This document shows positions 1 to 12,839 of a stretch of DNA of 64,000 bases, piece after piece. The stretch covers positions 25,332,362 through 25,396,361 of the forward strand of contig CM049307.1 in the NCBI GenBank assembly GCA_026874595.1, written 5' to 3'. This DNA is from Sipunculus nudus. Lineage: Eukaryota > Annelida > Sipuncula > Golfingiida > Sipunculidae. Both the position numbers and the translations under genes were made by a program. The stretch's first letter is position 1; the number at the start of each line of letters is the position of its first letter. The notes below the pieces were generated by a model. That model did not search any database, was not told the DNA's origin, and saw nothing but the letters and a program-made list of their open reading frames with translations.

Positions 1-925
1 GTCTTTCACGCCTGTTTAATCTTGTAGATTTCCAGTTCTTTCACGCCTGTTTAATCTTGTAGCTTTTCCAGGTTTTTCACGCCTGTTTAATCTTGTAGCT
101 TTTCCAGGTCTTTCACGCCTGTTTAATCTTGTAGCTTTCCAGGTCTTTCACGCCTGTTTAACCTTGTTGCTATTCCAGGTCTTTCACACCTGTTTAACCT
201 TGTTGCTATTCCAGGTCGTTCACGCCTGTTTAATCTTGTAGCTTTTCCGGGTCTTTCACGCCGGTTAATCTTGTAGCTTTTCTAGGTCTTTTACGCATGT
301 TTAATCTTGTAGCTTTCCAGGTCTTTTACGCCTGTTTAATCTTGTAGCTTTCCAGGTCTTTCACGCCTGTTTAACCTTATAGCTTTCCAGGTCTTTCACG
401 CCTGTTTAACCTTGTTGCTATTCAAGGTCTTTCACGCCTGTTTAACCTTGTTGCTATTCCAGGTCGTTTACGCCTGTTTAATCTTGTAGCTTTCCAGGTC
501 TATCATGCCTGTTTAATCTTGTAGCTTTTCCAGTTCTTTCACGCCTGTTTAATCTTGTAGATTTCCAGTTCTTTCACGCCTGTTTAATCTTGTAGCTTTT
601 CTAGGTTTTTCACGCCTGTTTAATCTTGTAGCTTTCCAGGTTTTTCACGCCTGTTTAACCTTGTTGCTATTCCAGGTCTTTCACGCCTGTTTAACCTTGT
701 TGCTATTCCAGGTCGTTTACGCCTGTTTAATCTTGTAGCTTTTCCAGGTTTTTCACGCCTGTTTAATCTTGTATCTTTTCCAGGTCGTTCACGCCTGTTT
801 AATCTTGTAGCTATTCCAGGTCTTTCACGCCGGTTAATCTTGTAGCTTTTCAGGTCTTTCACGCCTGTTTAACCTTGTAGCTTTCCAGATCTATCACGCC
901 TGTTTAATCATGTAGCTTTGCTCGG
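1..925. repeat. 36-bp minisatellite array (about 26 units, runs off the left edge)
   Basis: A unit of about 35-36 bases with core TTTCACGCCTGTTTAATCTTG, followed by a variable TAGCTTTTCCAGG part, is repeated head to tail from the first base to about 925. Units differ by single substitutions and by one-base length changes in the T and C runs. Two unit types alternate in places: one with ATCTTGTAGCT, one with ACCTTGTTGCTA. Because 36 is a multiple of three, the minus strand has an open frame with a 12-residue Arg-rich period; this follows from the repeat length and is not evidence for a protein. The left end is not in the window. Confidence 0.95.
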
Positions 926-3900
926 CTTCTTAGGAAGCATTCAACCCAAGGTACAATAAAAGACGCTGGAGAAATTCCATTTCCTATCGCGCATGCCTAG
1001 TAACCATTCATCTCTTGGTAAAAAAAGGCGCAGGCTTAAGAGCCATCCTACCTTGTGCGGACGTAAGGTCCAGATTTTAAACTAAAGATTATAATATATA
1101 TTAACTCCTTACTGTTCACATTAATTCTAGATTTCGCACGAATTCTGACATACATGTTTTCGTTGTATCTTAACAATGCTTTCAACAGTTTTTCTACAAA
1201 CATTTGCTGAAGACTTATGAGAAAATAATAGAACTGAAAATTAATATGCAACATATTTGGATTCAGAAAATCCAGCCAAAAAAGGCTCCGTGGTCCGGTT
1301 CTAAATAAGCGTAAGTTCCCCCACCCGTAAAATTATAGGAATAATTTGTATATATTTCTACGATGTACTCACTTGAAAGATGAATTATTGCTTCATTTAG
1401 TTGTCATAAAAAAATGTCCTGGTAAGATACCAAATATGAGTGTTCAATCAGCGATCCACCGTAACAAGTAATAGATACATGAGACTCTCTCCCATTCCCA
1501 TCCGCCAATCAGGAGAAATTGACGCCACTGCCTGACATTAATGTCTTACAACTGGACTTTCAATGAAAGGAGAAAAGAGGCTTTTGTCTGGCTGAAGGAA
1601 CGCATGAACGCCTACATCATAACCGGCGGGGGATGGGTCAAGTTTTCGGATTTGATGAATAGGTTGACTTCTCTGAAAGGAGGTGCTTGTGTCTGGTAAG
1701 AGGGTTATACAAATTACACCAAATTCCATATTTAAAATAATCATTTATACGCTAATATACCAAGATAAACTTTTTTTCTATTTTTGCGTCGGTCGACTTT
1801 TTGTATTAATCTCCGGACTTCCGGGCAGTGTGAACACAAAATCAGGTGAATGGTTACTACCAAGTTCGGACCAACAAAAACTGGAAGAGTATGACACTGT
1901 AAGACTTGTACCAATCTCTCAGGACCCGAATCAACACGGCTATATAGGTTGCATGTGTTTTTAGAATAGGTGCTTGGGTCGGTGTTTAAAACTGTGTAGT
2001 GTGACCACCAAATCGGGGTTGACGTAGTTTCAGCCGAATGTCGGGAAATGCTGCCGATTCTCCGAAAGTCGGACTGTGGGAGCCCAGGCATAAGATTGAA
2101 AGTAGCTGTGTGTGGAGGTCTGTAAAGAGAACTCCAGCTCTTTAAGAAATTAATTTAGTTTTCTGCAGAACAAAACTAACACGTTAGACTTTAACATAAC
2201 AATGCTCACTGTCTTTCACCGGTTACATGTGCTACGACCTGTACCTAAATGTTACAGATACGAAGGGTCGGGAATATTGTAACCCTAGCCACGGCTTCGG
2301 GTCCTAACTTTTAACCGATCACGCTGATGTTTGCTGAATATACTTTCCTTCTGTCTAAGACAACCCCAAAAAGCAAATTTTATCAGAAGTATACCCAACA
2401 ATTCAGAAACTGTGATTTCAGTACCAGATATTTCACAGAATTTGCCTAAAACCATTCGAAAAAAAATCCTTTATTCAGGAATTTTCTTCAAATTCTTAAT
2501 TGCACATACATTAAATTCAATTTTGTTGCGTCCATGACCCAAAAGTCAAGACAGGAGAAGCAGAGATGGTGCACTCAAAAAACCCCCAGACATTTGGCTA
2601 TTACATGAAGGATTATTGTGCACACGGCTCCAATGTGTTGGTATATCCTGGATCCTGGATGGATATACGAGATGCACCTAGGTTTGGATAGAGTCCAAGG
2701 CTGATTCATTATCCAGGGAGTCACGCATGACGCGTTCAGTCTTCCCCTGAAGTCTTTATTACTTAGCACACATCTTGCCAGTTTGTAAACTCGGCGCAGT
2801 TAGTCCAAGCCGGCTTATGACATGTACAGACAAAAGATATCCCTGTACGATTAACTAATTCTATATGTAATTCAAGTATTGATTAAGCCAATTAAGAGCT
2901 TGCTTCATCGTTTCTACAACTTCCTACAACAGGTCACATTAAAAGTCATCTGCTATTTTGGCTGGGATGCTCAGTTTGTATATGTATTGTCATCGATGAT
3001 TTTTCCCTCAATATATTTCATGGTAATATGTGATTCAATTGCAGGTTGAAAATGCATTACATCTTTAAACATATGTCATCAAGTTTCCTTTTGGTGTTTA
3101 TTTTACATTTTATATATGCCATTAATTTATCAATGCCAAGAGAAGCAGCTTTACACTTTTCTTTTAGAATCCACCATAAAACAGCTAATCAAAAACCTTA
3201 GACACAAATTTAGAAACACTTCATCAGCCCACATTAATATTTATCATTTGATACTTTATACTTGCAAAAAAGGCAGTCAGAAATAAGAAAATATAAAATG
3301 TAAGATGAAAACCTCTTGATCTTAAGAAAAAAAAGATTTTGTCTGAGGATTTTGACCAATTTATCCGCGGTTTTATTGTGTTTTCTGAAATATTTGCCTT
3401 CTATTCCAAAGAATTTCATATGTATATGAACTCCAAGGTTATTAGAAAAGAAAATTCGCAGAATTTATGGCATGAATTAAATGTGCAGAATAATAAACCG
3501 CAAGGCAAAAAGGTTGCGTTTACGACAAAGGGATCATTCTTCGGAAATCTCAACGGTTCCCGTCTCAGCCAACTTAACCCTCATGGTGTGTCAGGCCAGT
3601 TTATTCCTGTTTATATAGTCATCAACGCATAAAACTTAGGCAACTGGACATATACTTTTGGGAAAAAAAGCCTCGGTCAAGGGTAAGTAGGGGGAACTCG
3701 CAACCTCAGATTCATATAAAAAAATCACCAAATTCATCTTCAGAAAAAAAATATATAATAACTAGGAAATAATAGTATGCATAGTATTTATATATACAGA
3801 CTCCTACGTAAGTGATTCGCACTCGGTGGGACTAACCTAAGGCCCTCTAATCCACACCCAAATAACAGACTTGGGGAGGCATGTGCCCGCATACAGGACA

Positions 3901-4796
3901 AATTCACACGGCGGTCCCTGGCGTGGGAACAATTTAGCTAAAAAACTACACCAAACATAATGTTAAATCAGGCGCACAACTAATTTTATACATCAAACAG
4001 GTAAACATTCGGCAGGTACGAGGCAGAGCGGGCATTATGGTGATGCAAGTAGGCGGATGATACACTCAAACGCTGCTATATACAAGGTCTTCTGGTAATT
4101 ACGTGTAATCGCAGCCTTTCTTCTTCTGCTATATATGATATTGATATTAGCTCTGGATAAACTTGAAGTGTCATAAATCACGCTTTATTCCCGTTTAAAG
4201 ACACGCTATATAATACATTACAATAAACAGAGAGGCAATGATCATAGTTGATACCGCGGTCATGGCGTTATTTCAGAATTTGGAGGAGTTTTATATCCGG
4301 ATCAAGAAAACCAGGGGCCTACTCCTGTAACATGAAACGATAGTTGTGCGAATTATAGATCAATATGAACTACATATAACCTGTAATTATATATATTAAT
4401 TGTAGACAATTTAGTCGATGTACCTGCAAGTCATTTAGCAAGCTGTGAACCCCTCCGCTATCATAAGGTTGCATTATTCTTTATTGTTCGTAGACATGAA
4501 GTTTCATAGTTATACTAAGACAATGGTTATTTGTATTTCTCCTTGGTACTGTTTTTATTGTGTAAAGGTCAGCTCTCGCATAAAAGCAGTGACTGGCACT
4601 GAATATAGATTGCTACTTATTTTATACTCAAATATCATAAGTGGAAATGTGAAGTTTAAGTTCGCATTTTCAGTGTGTCCTGCCTCTCTGCCTTAGAGGT
4701 CATAAACATTAATATTCAGTAAACTTATATATTAAGGACATGATACGGAAGCATATATTACATATTTAAATTGGTGAAAAGCACATATAAGAAGCA

Positions 4797-4817
4797 ATAT
4801 ATATATATATATATATA
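4797..4817. repeat. (TA)n microsatellite
   Basis: Pure TA dinucleotide run of about 20 bases. Confidence 0.9.
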
Positions 4818-6050
4818 GGACACTGAACAATGCCTTGAATTCAAACAATTATCGCAAATATTGTCGTCAGGCATAAGTAAAAAAGATAAATATCAGTCAT
4901 TTTGCCAGTTTGTGGAAGACATTGGTATATGACCTTCTGCACCATTTGCTCATGTCAAAAGCAAATGCTTTCTTATGTCTAATTTGACAACTTGAACATG
5001 TCACTAACAGTAGAACGGAAAGTCTTTATGATATCGTCTTTGTTCCAATAAATACTGATTTAAGTATTAAAACATCAGGAGTTCTTTCATCACTTCCGCT
5101 GTGTCTACCTTGGAGGTCCACGAGGGCATATTAAAATACGAAATAAACAACACCAAGTAAAAGCATTTTTTACACTGCCAAATACCAGTCAGCTTTATAA
5201 CTGCTGATACAGATCTGTTTACCATTGCGACATTCACAAATTGCAAGATTACGACATTCCCTTTCAATGAGAACCCCTGCGGTAATTCCGAAGGAATGTC
5301 ATATTTCCAGGGCGTTGACTGCATGAGAAAGTATCTCCAGGATTCCCCATTGCACTCACATGAAGAGAGGCGCTCGGGCGAGGATAATAGGGTAGAATTA
5401 TGTTCTCAAATAGCACAGAGGCCATCGGGGTGGCATTGAACTTGCAAGTAACGTGTACTTATCGATGTATGATGTTCACCAACAAACGCCAGAAAACATG
5501 TGAGTGAGACCACACAGACGCTTAGCCCCTGGATAGCTAACCAAAGCTTCGGCTGAACAGCACCGCAGTACATTGATGTTTTATCTGTATTCCTTGAGTA
5601 AGGAAACTGTACATAAATTATATATTTACATTTAATCTTCAAATACAACAGCGACCAAAGTAGACAAAGCTGCATGCCGATTTTTTTTGTATGCAAAATC
5701 AGCAAGTGTCCCCTTGAAGATTATGCTGACGTTTCTGGGAGGGGGGGGGGGCCGGAAAGAAACACCGACGGTGGACGGGTCACTACAACCAACTCTCATA
5801 GCCACGCAGGGGATGGAACCTGGTCGTCAGCTTCTCTCGTCCCTTTTTGGTAGTCTGTTTTAGGGTAATCCTCACACACAGACACACAAATGCGGTACTG
5901 TGTTGATCCGAGCGTGTTAAGCGACAGGTTTCCTGATATAATGTAGATTTGTAACGTACGCCACATCATATTACAACATCACCATGTATCGTTAATGAGG
6001 AATAAGATTTCTGTGCCCTTATCAAGGCTACCGTGTCGCCCCTGTTTTGG

Positions 6051-6070
6051 AACATTCTAATTAGAATGTT
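6051..6070. repeat. 20-bp perfect palindrome
   Basis: AACATTCTAATTAGAATGTT equals its own reverse complement. Its core TTCTAATTAGAA recurs near 42349. It could be a protein-binding site or chance in AT-rich DNA. Confidence 0.6.
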
Positions 6071-8721
6071 TTATATTCATATCATTACGCGCCACTTAAA
6101 AACGTGCTAAACGTTCAATTATTTTTTAATCAAATTATAATTTAACAGCAAAGTTTACTATGTATTCTTATATTATATACATTACAAAAATCATTTTCTA
6201 GTAGTTTATATTATATACAATAACGAAATCAAAGTCGAATGACGTTTTGAAAGATGGCTGCAGGTCAGCTAAGTCATGCAAATAAATCTGTGTTGGGGAC
6301 TTACATAAAACGAGCTCCGTTTGGAGTACTTGTCTGCATATGTCTGTGTGCCAAACATAGTACTTAAGGAGAAAGCAAAATGTGTTTGCTGGGCATGATG
6401 AGCAATTCCTATGTCCATGCCTGAGACTAAAAAAAGAGAGAAAACAGGTCTGGTTGGCGGGACGTGTGAGCTGTCAAATCATGTGTGTGCGTGCGTGTTT
6501 GTCGTCACCACGTATAGAATACAGATGGGACAAAGTTGGCCTGTTGCCATGTGAAGTGATATAACTTGCCTGTGGTACACTTCACCTTAGGACAACATTG
6601 CCGTATATGCCCATATACAAAATGTGTTTGCTCGACCTACTGAACATCCCTCTGTACACAAGAGAGTCTAGCCAGCTACCAAATACAAAATGTAATACAG
6701 TACACTTTCTTCTGTACAATAGACAGCGTAACGGCCAATATCTCCGGTCGTCTGTCCGAAACATCTTGACTTAATGGCCCCAGCCAAGGACAAGAAAGAG
6801 TAACCACCGGCTCTCCGAGCTCTCCAAGACCTTGAAGGACAAATGGAATCATTGTAACAAGGATGCGAGGCAGGGGTTTTAATACAGGGGGTATACCCCC
6901 CTCCCCCACACACACACTTTTAGCTGGAGGGGGGCCATTGATATTTCTGGAAATTTTGAAAGATACAACTGGATTATATAACCCCCCCCCCCCCTTTTTT
7001 TAGCAAGAGAGGGACCACTGAAATTCCTGGAAATATTGACAGAAACAACCGGATATTACCAAAATATTTATTACCAAATGGTACAAAATTCATTGTTTTT
7101 TCCAGAGCCCGTGCTTTTTGAATGTAGGCAAGATTGCGATCTATAAAATAATACATGTTAAAGTAGGTAATTCTAGTTGTTCTAAACGACTTAGGTATAT
7201 TTGTCTCTGTATTTAAAAAAGAATATTACTTTTTTTAAGTGGACAAAGCAGCATATAAGGATTACATATGCAGTTATATACTACGTTCTTCACTTAGCGC
7301 ATCTTCAATTACGACATTAGCTTGTATATAAAAAGCGTTAATTTCCCGTGCCTATAATAATTGTCTTCATTGCTTGCTCTGTTATAACGGAAATGAAAAT
7401 GTAAACTTCACCTGCAGATGAATAACCAGAACAATTATTCCATCATATCGATGATGAGTCGTTTACTTGCATAATCAATTAGATTGGTTGCCTGTTTGTA
7501 TAATCGATCACGAGCGATTATGCATGCACATATGCAACGAAGTCGTATTATCCGGATCAAACCAACCCTGTGAGACGTTTATAATGGACGGGACACAAAT
7601 TAGAGGAAAGCATTAAAACTGAGTCTTTTGTGCTGCGAATAAGTGTCAGTCTGTCAACGTGATGTACACGTGTAAATTTACGCCGTCAATATTTTACGTA
7701 TAATTCTACAGAGAAAAGTTCACGTTCACAGTTCCTGTTATTAATGACCGGTCATATCCATGCTTGGCCAGAGGGCTAAAATGAAGTGTATATAAATTTG
7801 TGTTACACATTGCAGCAGTTTGGTTTAAAGCTATAGGAACACTTCGAGAACACCATGCGTTCCATTCTTCCAAATGGTATATAACATTCTAGTTTTCGAT
7901 AACCATCAACATACATGTGAATTTTCAGCAAATAGATCATGTGTAAATAACTTTGTGAAGGAAAGGAATTAAAAAGTATTGCTTCTTGAATATAACTTTA
8001 ATACTATTTAAAGCTTGGAAAAGAGGTACCACTTGTGAATGAAAATTAATTATCATCTTTTCTAAAACTGATTGTCATCAAAGTCAGTGTTCACTGAGTT
8101 CACTATATGCTGATGTTTACGTCAGGCACGCCATTCTCCGCTAAGTATCTCTGATCTAGGCAGGTCCGGCCGCTTCCTAAACCAGTCAAAACAACGTCAC
8201 ATGTTGTACCGGCATTTGGATCATAGAAAACATGGTGCTTGTCCCCTCACCCCGACCCCACCCTACACCACACCAACCACTAAGCCAATGACTCTCCCGA
8301 CAATTCCCTTGTCCGGCTGTCAAATTTTCCGTGAGACAATTGCCTTAAAGTCTTTATTTTGGTCACTGAATATATTCCGTTTGAATATATTTCTATAATG
8401 CAACCACCATTATTTATATATCATTTAAATTATATGTTCCTGATTATAATATCAATTGACAATAATAATCCTGATATAATCAATCATTTAATCTTTAAGA
8501 ATCAAAGATGAGTCCTTTATATTTCCACAGAGGGGAGTATTAAATGCTGTTTTATCTATTAATATATATTTCCATATGAAAAAAAGTTAGTAAAGCATAA
8601 ATAGGAATTGCAATGCCATTATCACAGTCCCTAAAAATATCAAATAATGTGCAGATCAATGTTCTGGGAATAGAGTTTGGTACTTAAAAAACAGAAACGG
8701 TTACACATGTTATATATGCTC

Positions 8722-8734
8722 AAACACACACACG

Positions 8735-8779
<45 letters not shown>

Positions 8780-8823
8780 TATTAAATTATAAACGATTCT
8801 TCAGCGACAATATAGTTACCATT

Positions 8824-8863
<40 letters not shown>
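8722..8863. repeat. Compound microsatellite (CA)n-(TA)n ... (GA)n
   Basis: A CA run at 8722-8747 passes directly into a TA run ending at 8777. After a 49-base unique spacer, a GA run fills 8827-8863. The open frame crossing it is a product of the repeats. Confidence 0.92.
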
Positions 8864-8868
<5 letters not shown>

Positions 8869-11800
8869 AAACATTTGATGTGAACATTAACGAATAGTTG
8901 TTATCAGATGAGTCACGCGATGGCGGCCTTGCCAAACTCAAGAGGAGACCTTTGATATAAAGTTTATAAAAATCCACTTTACAAAAGGCGAAAAGTACAC
9001 TCGGATCGCTCACGGTTGGTTTGCTCCGTTTTATTTTAGCTCTGACGCACAAGACGGCCCAGACATAAGCAAACTGTTCCGTTTATTGTACAATTAGTGA
9101 TACTAATTTACCACATACGCGTTTTCTGTGCGTGACGGGAATCGTCAGTGTGTACCTATCCTGGATAATGCTTATATTATAGCACAAATTATACCTGGTG
9201 TGTCGTCTCCTGACTCACTAAGGTGTACCAAGGGTTTTATTAACAAAAATTATAAACCTGGAAATATTCGAGGTTATGTGGTATTCGCTTAAGCCTCATG
9301 GTAACTTCGGTTTGCGAATATGCACCAGCTTATGGTACTCCATTCATTATTTAAACCTGAACATCAGATTAGTTTCATCAACTATCCGAAAGTGAATGCT
9401 GACAGATAACATTAACAGATGACACAAAAACCTGTACCCGTGACAGGTGAACATTTTGTTTCATAGGCCATAGGAATATCATGCCTACAGAAAATTTGTA
9501 AATTAATAAGCAATAGATAATAAAGAGAAATGTTTATTTCAACTCTACTTGGCCTTTGTTCGCGAGGGTTTCATGTTCGCATATTCACAAAAAGGGAATT
9601 TATCGCGAAAATAAAGCCTTAATGAGTTGCCTTATTTGTACAGGTGAAGTGTCGTTCATACTGCAGTCTACATACTGGCACCTCATTTACGCCCTGTCCT
9701 TTATGCAAAACGTTATCAGGTGCATGGATATACATGTACATGATATTGCATGATTTTTAATAATGACAGTGTTTATGATACCAGTAAATTGATCGTTTGT
9801 ATTGTGTATTTAAATTTTTTTTTTTAAATCCCACTCCTTAAATGTTCCATTTGGGATTTGTTAAATTGTTAAGCTACTGACCGCGTATTAAACTTCAAAC
9901 ATACCATGAATTGTAGGCGTTTACAGGATATTACACCCAATTCACACTTGCACGTTAAACCATGTTTTTAACCTTTACATCGCCTTTCTGCCAAAAAAGG
10001 ATACACCTTGTAAATCTTTTGTTAAACGTTCATTTCCCCCGTACGTCAAATTGGTATTTTACCTAAAAAGGAAATTCTTCGGCAGTTTCTCACAAAGGCC
10101 TTTCTAATTATTGCCTTCAATCCTGGCAAATCTTTGTGACACAAAACCTGTCACAGGACGAATCTTGAGGATATAACTTATATGACTAGAATAGTTTATA
10201 GGGGTAAAAGAGTGCGAAGGTGACGTGCTTCTTGGGACGTGACCCGTATCCTGTCCGCTGATGTCCTACAATTATAATATGGCTATCATGGCATGAGGCC
10301 ACACCAAAATAAAAATAATTGTTAGAACAAAATATAAGCTGCGAACGAGCAATTGTTTAAAATTATTGCTCGAGACTATACGTTGAGTTCTGCAAGCTTG
10401 ACAGAAAATATCTGGCCTCAAATCTTGAAATGATGTATATATATAAAAGTTAGGCTATTCTTCATATAAGTTTCAAAAGTATTAAAGGAATCTAGATGAT
10501 ATCACACATTACCAACATTAAGGAATACCTAGTCTTTATTTGCAAAAAAAAAAATGATTCACGAAAAACGGGAATTCATGGAACAATGTTTTTGCTGTCC
10601 AATGAAACCGGTCATTATGCAAATTTTGATTGTGAAAATTCTTGCAACTGGAATGTCTAGCATTTATGACATGAAAGAAGCAATAACTGATGGTAAACCC
10701 TCAAAACTTGGATAGCAAACGGTTTGAACATTATAGTTTTCCTGATTTTCAAATAGATCATGTCAGAGTACGTCCACTACTGTTGCAGAATGCCCATGAG
10801 ATGTCCAGTTCATTTACATATATTAACATATTATCATATACTAACATTACTTTTATGTTCAGATTATAGTAGTCAGAGCCCAGCGAAGCCCGTGCATAAA
10901 GAGTTCAAAAACTATTTTTGTAATGTACGTTATGAGACTGTAGCCCCGAGCATTCAGCATGCATTTATAGGAAAGGAGACCAAATGTCTCGAGTGCATGG
11001 AATGAGTTACTCGAGTGATTCGGCCCGAACTCAAACGGGAATCCCATGTAAATTAGCAGGGGGATCCATCCAATTACTTCAAATAATAGATTGGGGTTCC
11101 CTCATTTATCCCCGGTTTAAGAAAGGCTACCCTTGGCCTTCCTATAGTCTTGCTAGATTATAAACAGGAGCCCGTAAGAGACGAACATTATCTGATTTCG
11201 TTCAGACAAGTCCAAATACTTCCAGACATACAGTATACTCCGTTACGAATTATGTGTCAACTTGGTTCACACAATTGTACTATCCTCACGCTGAATGACG
11301 AATATTTGGGTCTGAACTAATTTGATCATTTCACCAAAGAGACTGCATGTAATGGAAAATAAGTATTAAAATTGTAGCTAGCGGTAGCCTGCTACCCAAA
11401 CGTCGAATTTTAATTAAGGAAATACGTTGAGGTGGCAGTACAAGCTATAGGTTCCGATCAATTATAAGATAAGTAGAAGTGCACGCCATTATTATGTGGG
11501 GAAAAATAATAAATACTTCATTCACGGTTGACTTAATTTCCCGGGCAGTTTGTCCCTCCATCCTCTATGACGGCTTGACAGCGGAAACTGCGGTAGCCGA
11601 AACTGATTCAAATTTCAGTTCTCGCAGCCGGGCTAACCACTAATTTTGTGTAATATAATTTTTCTTTATTATTTAGCAAATAAAACTTTATCCTGTAAGC
11701 CTCTGATGTTAAATAATCACACAGCAAATATTTTGACCTGACCCTTGAATTGGTATTCAATTGTGACGTGTATCATGACTCGCAGGCCTATATCAGTTTA

Positions 11801-12442
11801 TTAAGAAAGGCCTGAATGTCATGTTATCATAGCTAGGTTGTAGCTAAAGTCTTAGGTGACGTAATCACCTTTTTCAGTATGGAACGTCTTGCGGGGTTTT
11901 GATGTATAGGAGACCTTCGGCGTCGCAGTCCAATGCATTTACCACAATGCTCTGTCCCACCCCGCATACAAATAAACCACTATAATAAAAATAGCTGGGA
12001 GTTCTTTTTTTGAAGATCCATTAGACACAATACTTTAGATAATAAGAATGTAAATAGTCTTAAATACCCAAAAGAACATCACAGAGGTGGAGCTGGGTGC
12101 TCTGTGTCAGCTTGATTAAATAGACATTCCACATGCGCGGTGACATATACACGCATAACTACCTGTAATCTACTGTGTTAGCTTACAACAAAAATTACAA
12201 GGTAACGTGCGTATAAAGACTATGCCTGAACCACCTGTCATGTACATGTGAGGTGGGAGCAGAGACAAAGAACCTGTTGGCGTATTTAACATTTAGTGCA
12301 CTGGACGTTCAGATAAGCTGACATGTTGATTCATGCACGAAAAGATGATCAATAGCCTATACATTGCATTAATTAAATAGTGGTAGTTATTTAACAAAAA
12401 CAATAACAATGCTTTATGACACAATGTTTCAGGGCCTTATGT

Positions 12443-12830
12443 GGTGACAGGTCATTTAATGCAGCTCGACCTTCATTATTATGGAATTCTCTTCCTCTTG
12501 ACATCAGATCTTGTCAAACTTCGCCATTTTTAAAATCAAAACTGAAGACATATTTTTTTAGAGATGCATTCAGGAGGATCGTGTGGTGATTGACTTATAC
12601 TTTTATATCTTATAATTTTCTTATTTTATTATTTTTTAATATTATAAATATCTTATAGTAAGTTTTTATGTGACAGATTGTAGTTTATTTGTTTTGTTTA
12701 TTTATTTTATACTTTCTCAGTACAATGTAAAGCACTTTAGAGCATTTTAAAATGGATTTGGTGCTAAATAGTATTAATAATAATAAAAATATCAATAAAA
12801 TTAATACCATTAAAAACAATAATAACAGTC
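12443..12830 (+). mobile_element. 5'-truncated LINE tail (L2/CR1-like): C-terminal 48 codons plus 3' UTR
   Basis: Reading from 12443, an open frame gives GDRSFNAARPSLLWNSLPLD and then a Lys-rich KSKLKTYFFRDAF motif before a TGA at 12587-12589. This is the usual end of the reverse transcriptase ORF in L2/CR1/Rex1-type non-LTR retrotransposons. A 3' UTR of about 130 bases follows, then a GTAAAGCACTTTAGAGC segment and a GGTGCTAAATAGTA segment running into AAT/ATT repeats, the typical 3' end of these elements. No RT or endonuclease part lies upstream, so this is a dead 5'-truncated insertion. The clade is not certain. Confidence 0.85.
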
Positions 12831-12839
12831 ATATTTATT

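Larger units (their letters stand above)
926..12429. other. Gene-free AT-rich stretch
   Basis: No frame here combines a plausible start, coding-like composition and matching splice sites. It holds short AT, CA and GA microsatellites, poly-C/G tracts near 5742, 6900 and 6980, and a 20-bp perfect palindrome at 6051-6070. About 1538-2091 has longer open frames on both strands, but I recognise no domain there. Distant non-coding exons or regulatory DNA cannot be excluded. Confidence 0.6.

Noticed and set aside
1-925. CRISPR-like array of regularly spaced repeats
   Set aside because: Units are contiguous and the parts between cores are themselves repeats, with no unique spacers, no cas genes and a clearly eukaryotic context.
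1741-2091. 116-residue minus-strand frame as a gene
   Set aside because: No recognisable domain, no convincing splice context, and overlapping open frames on the other strand suggest chance.
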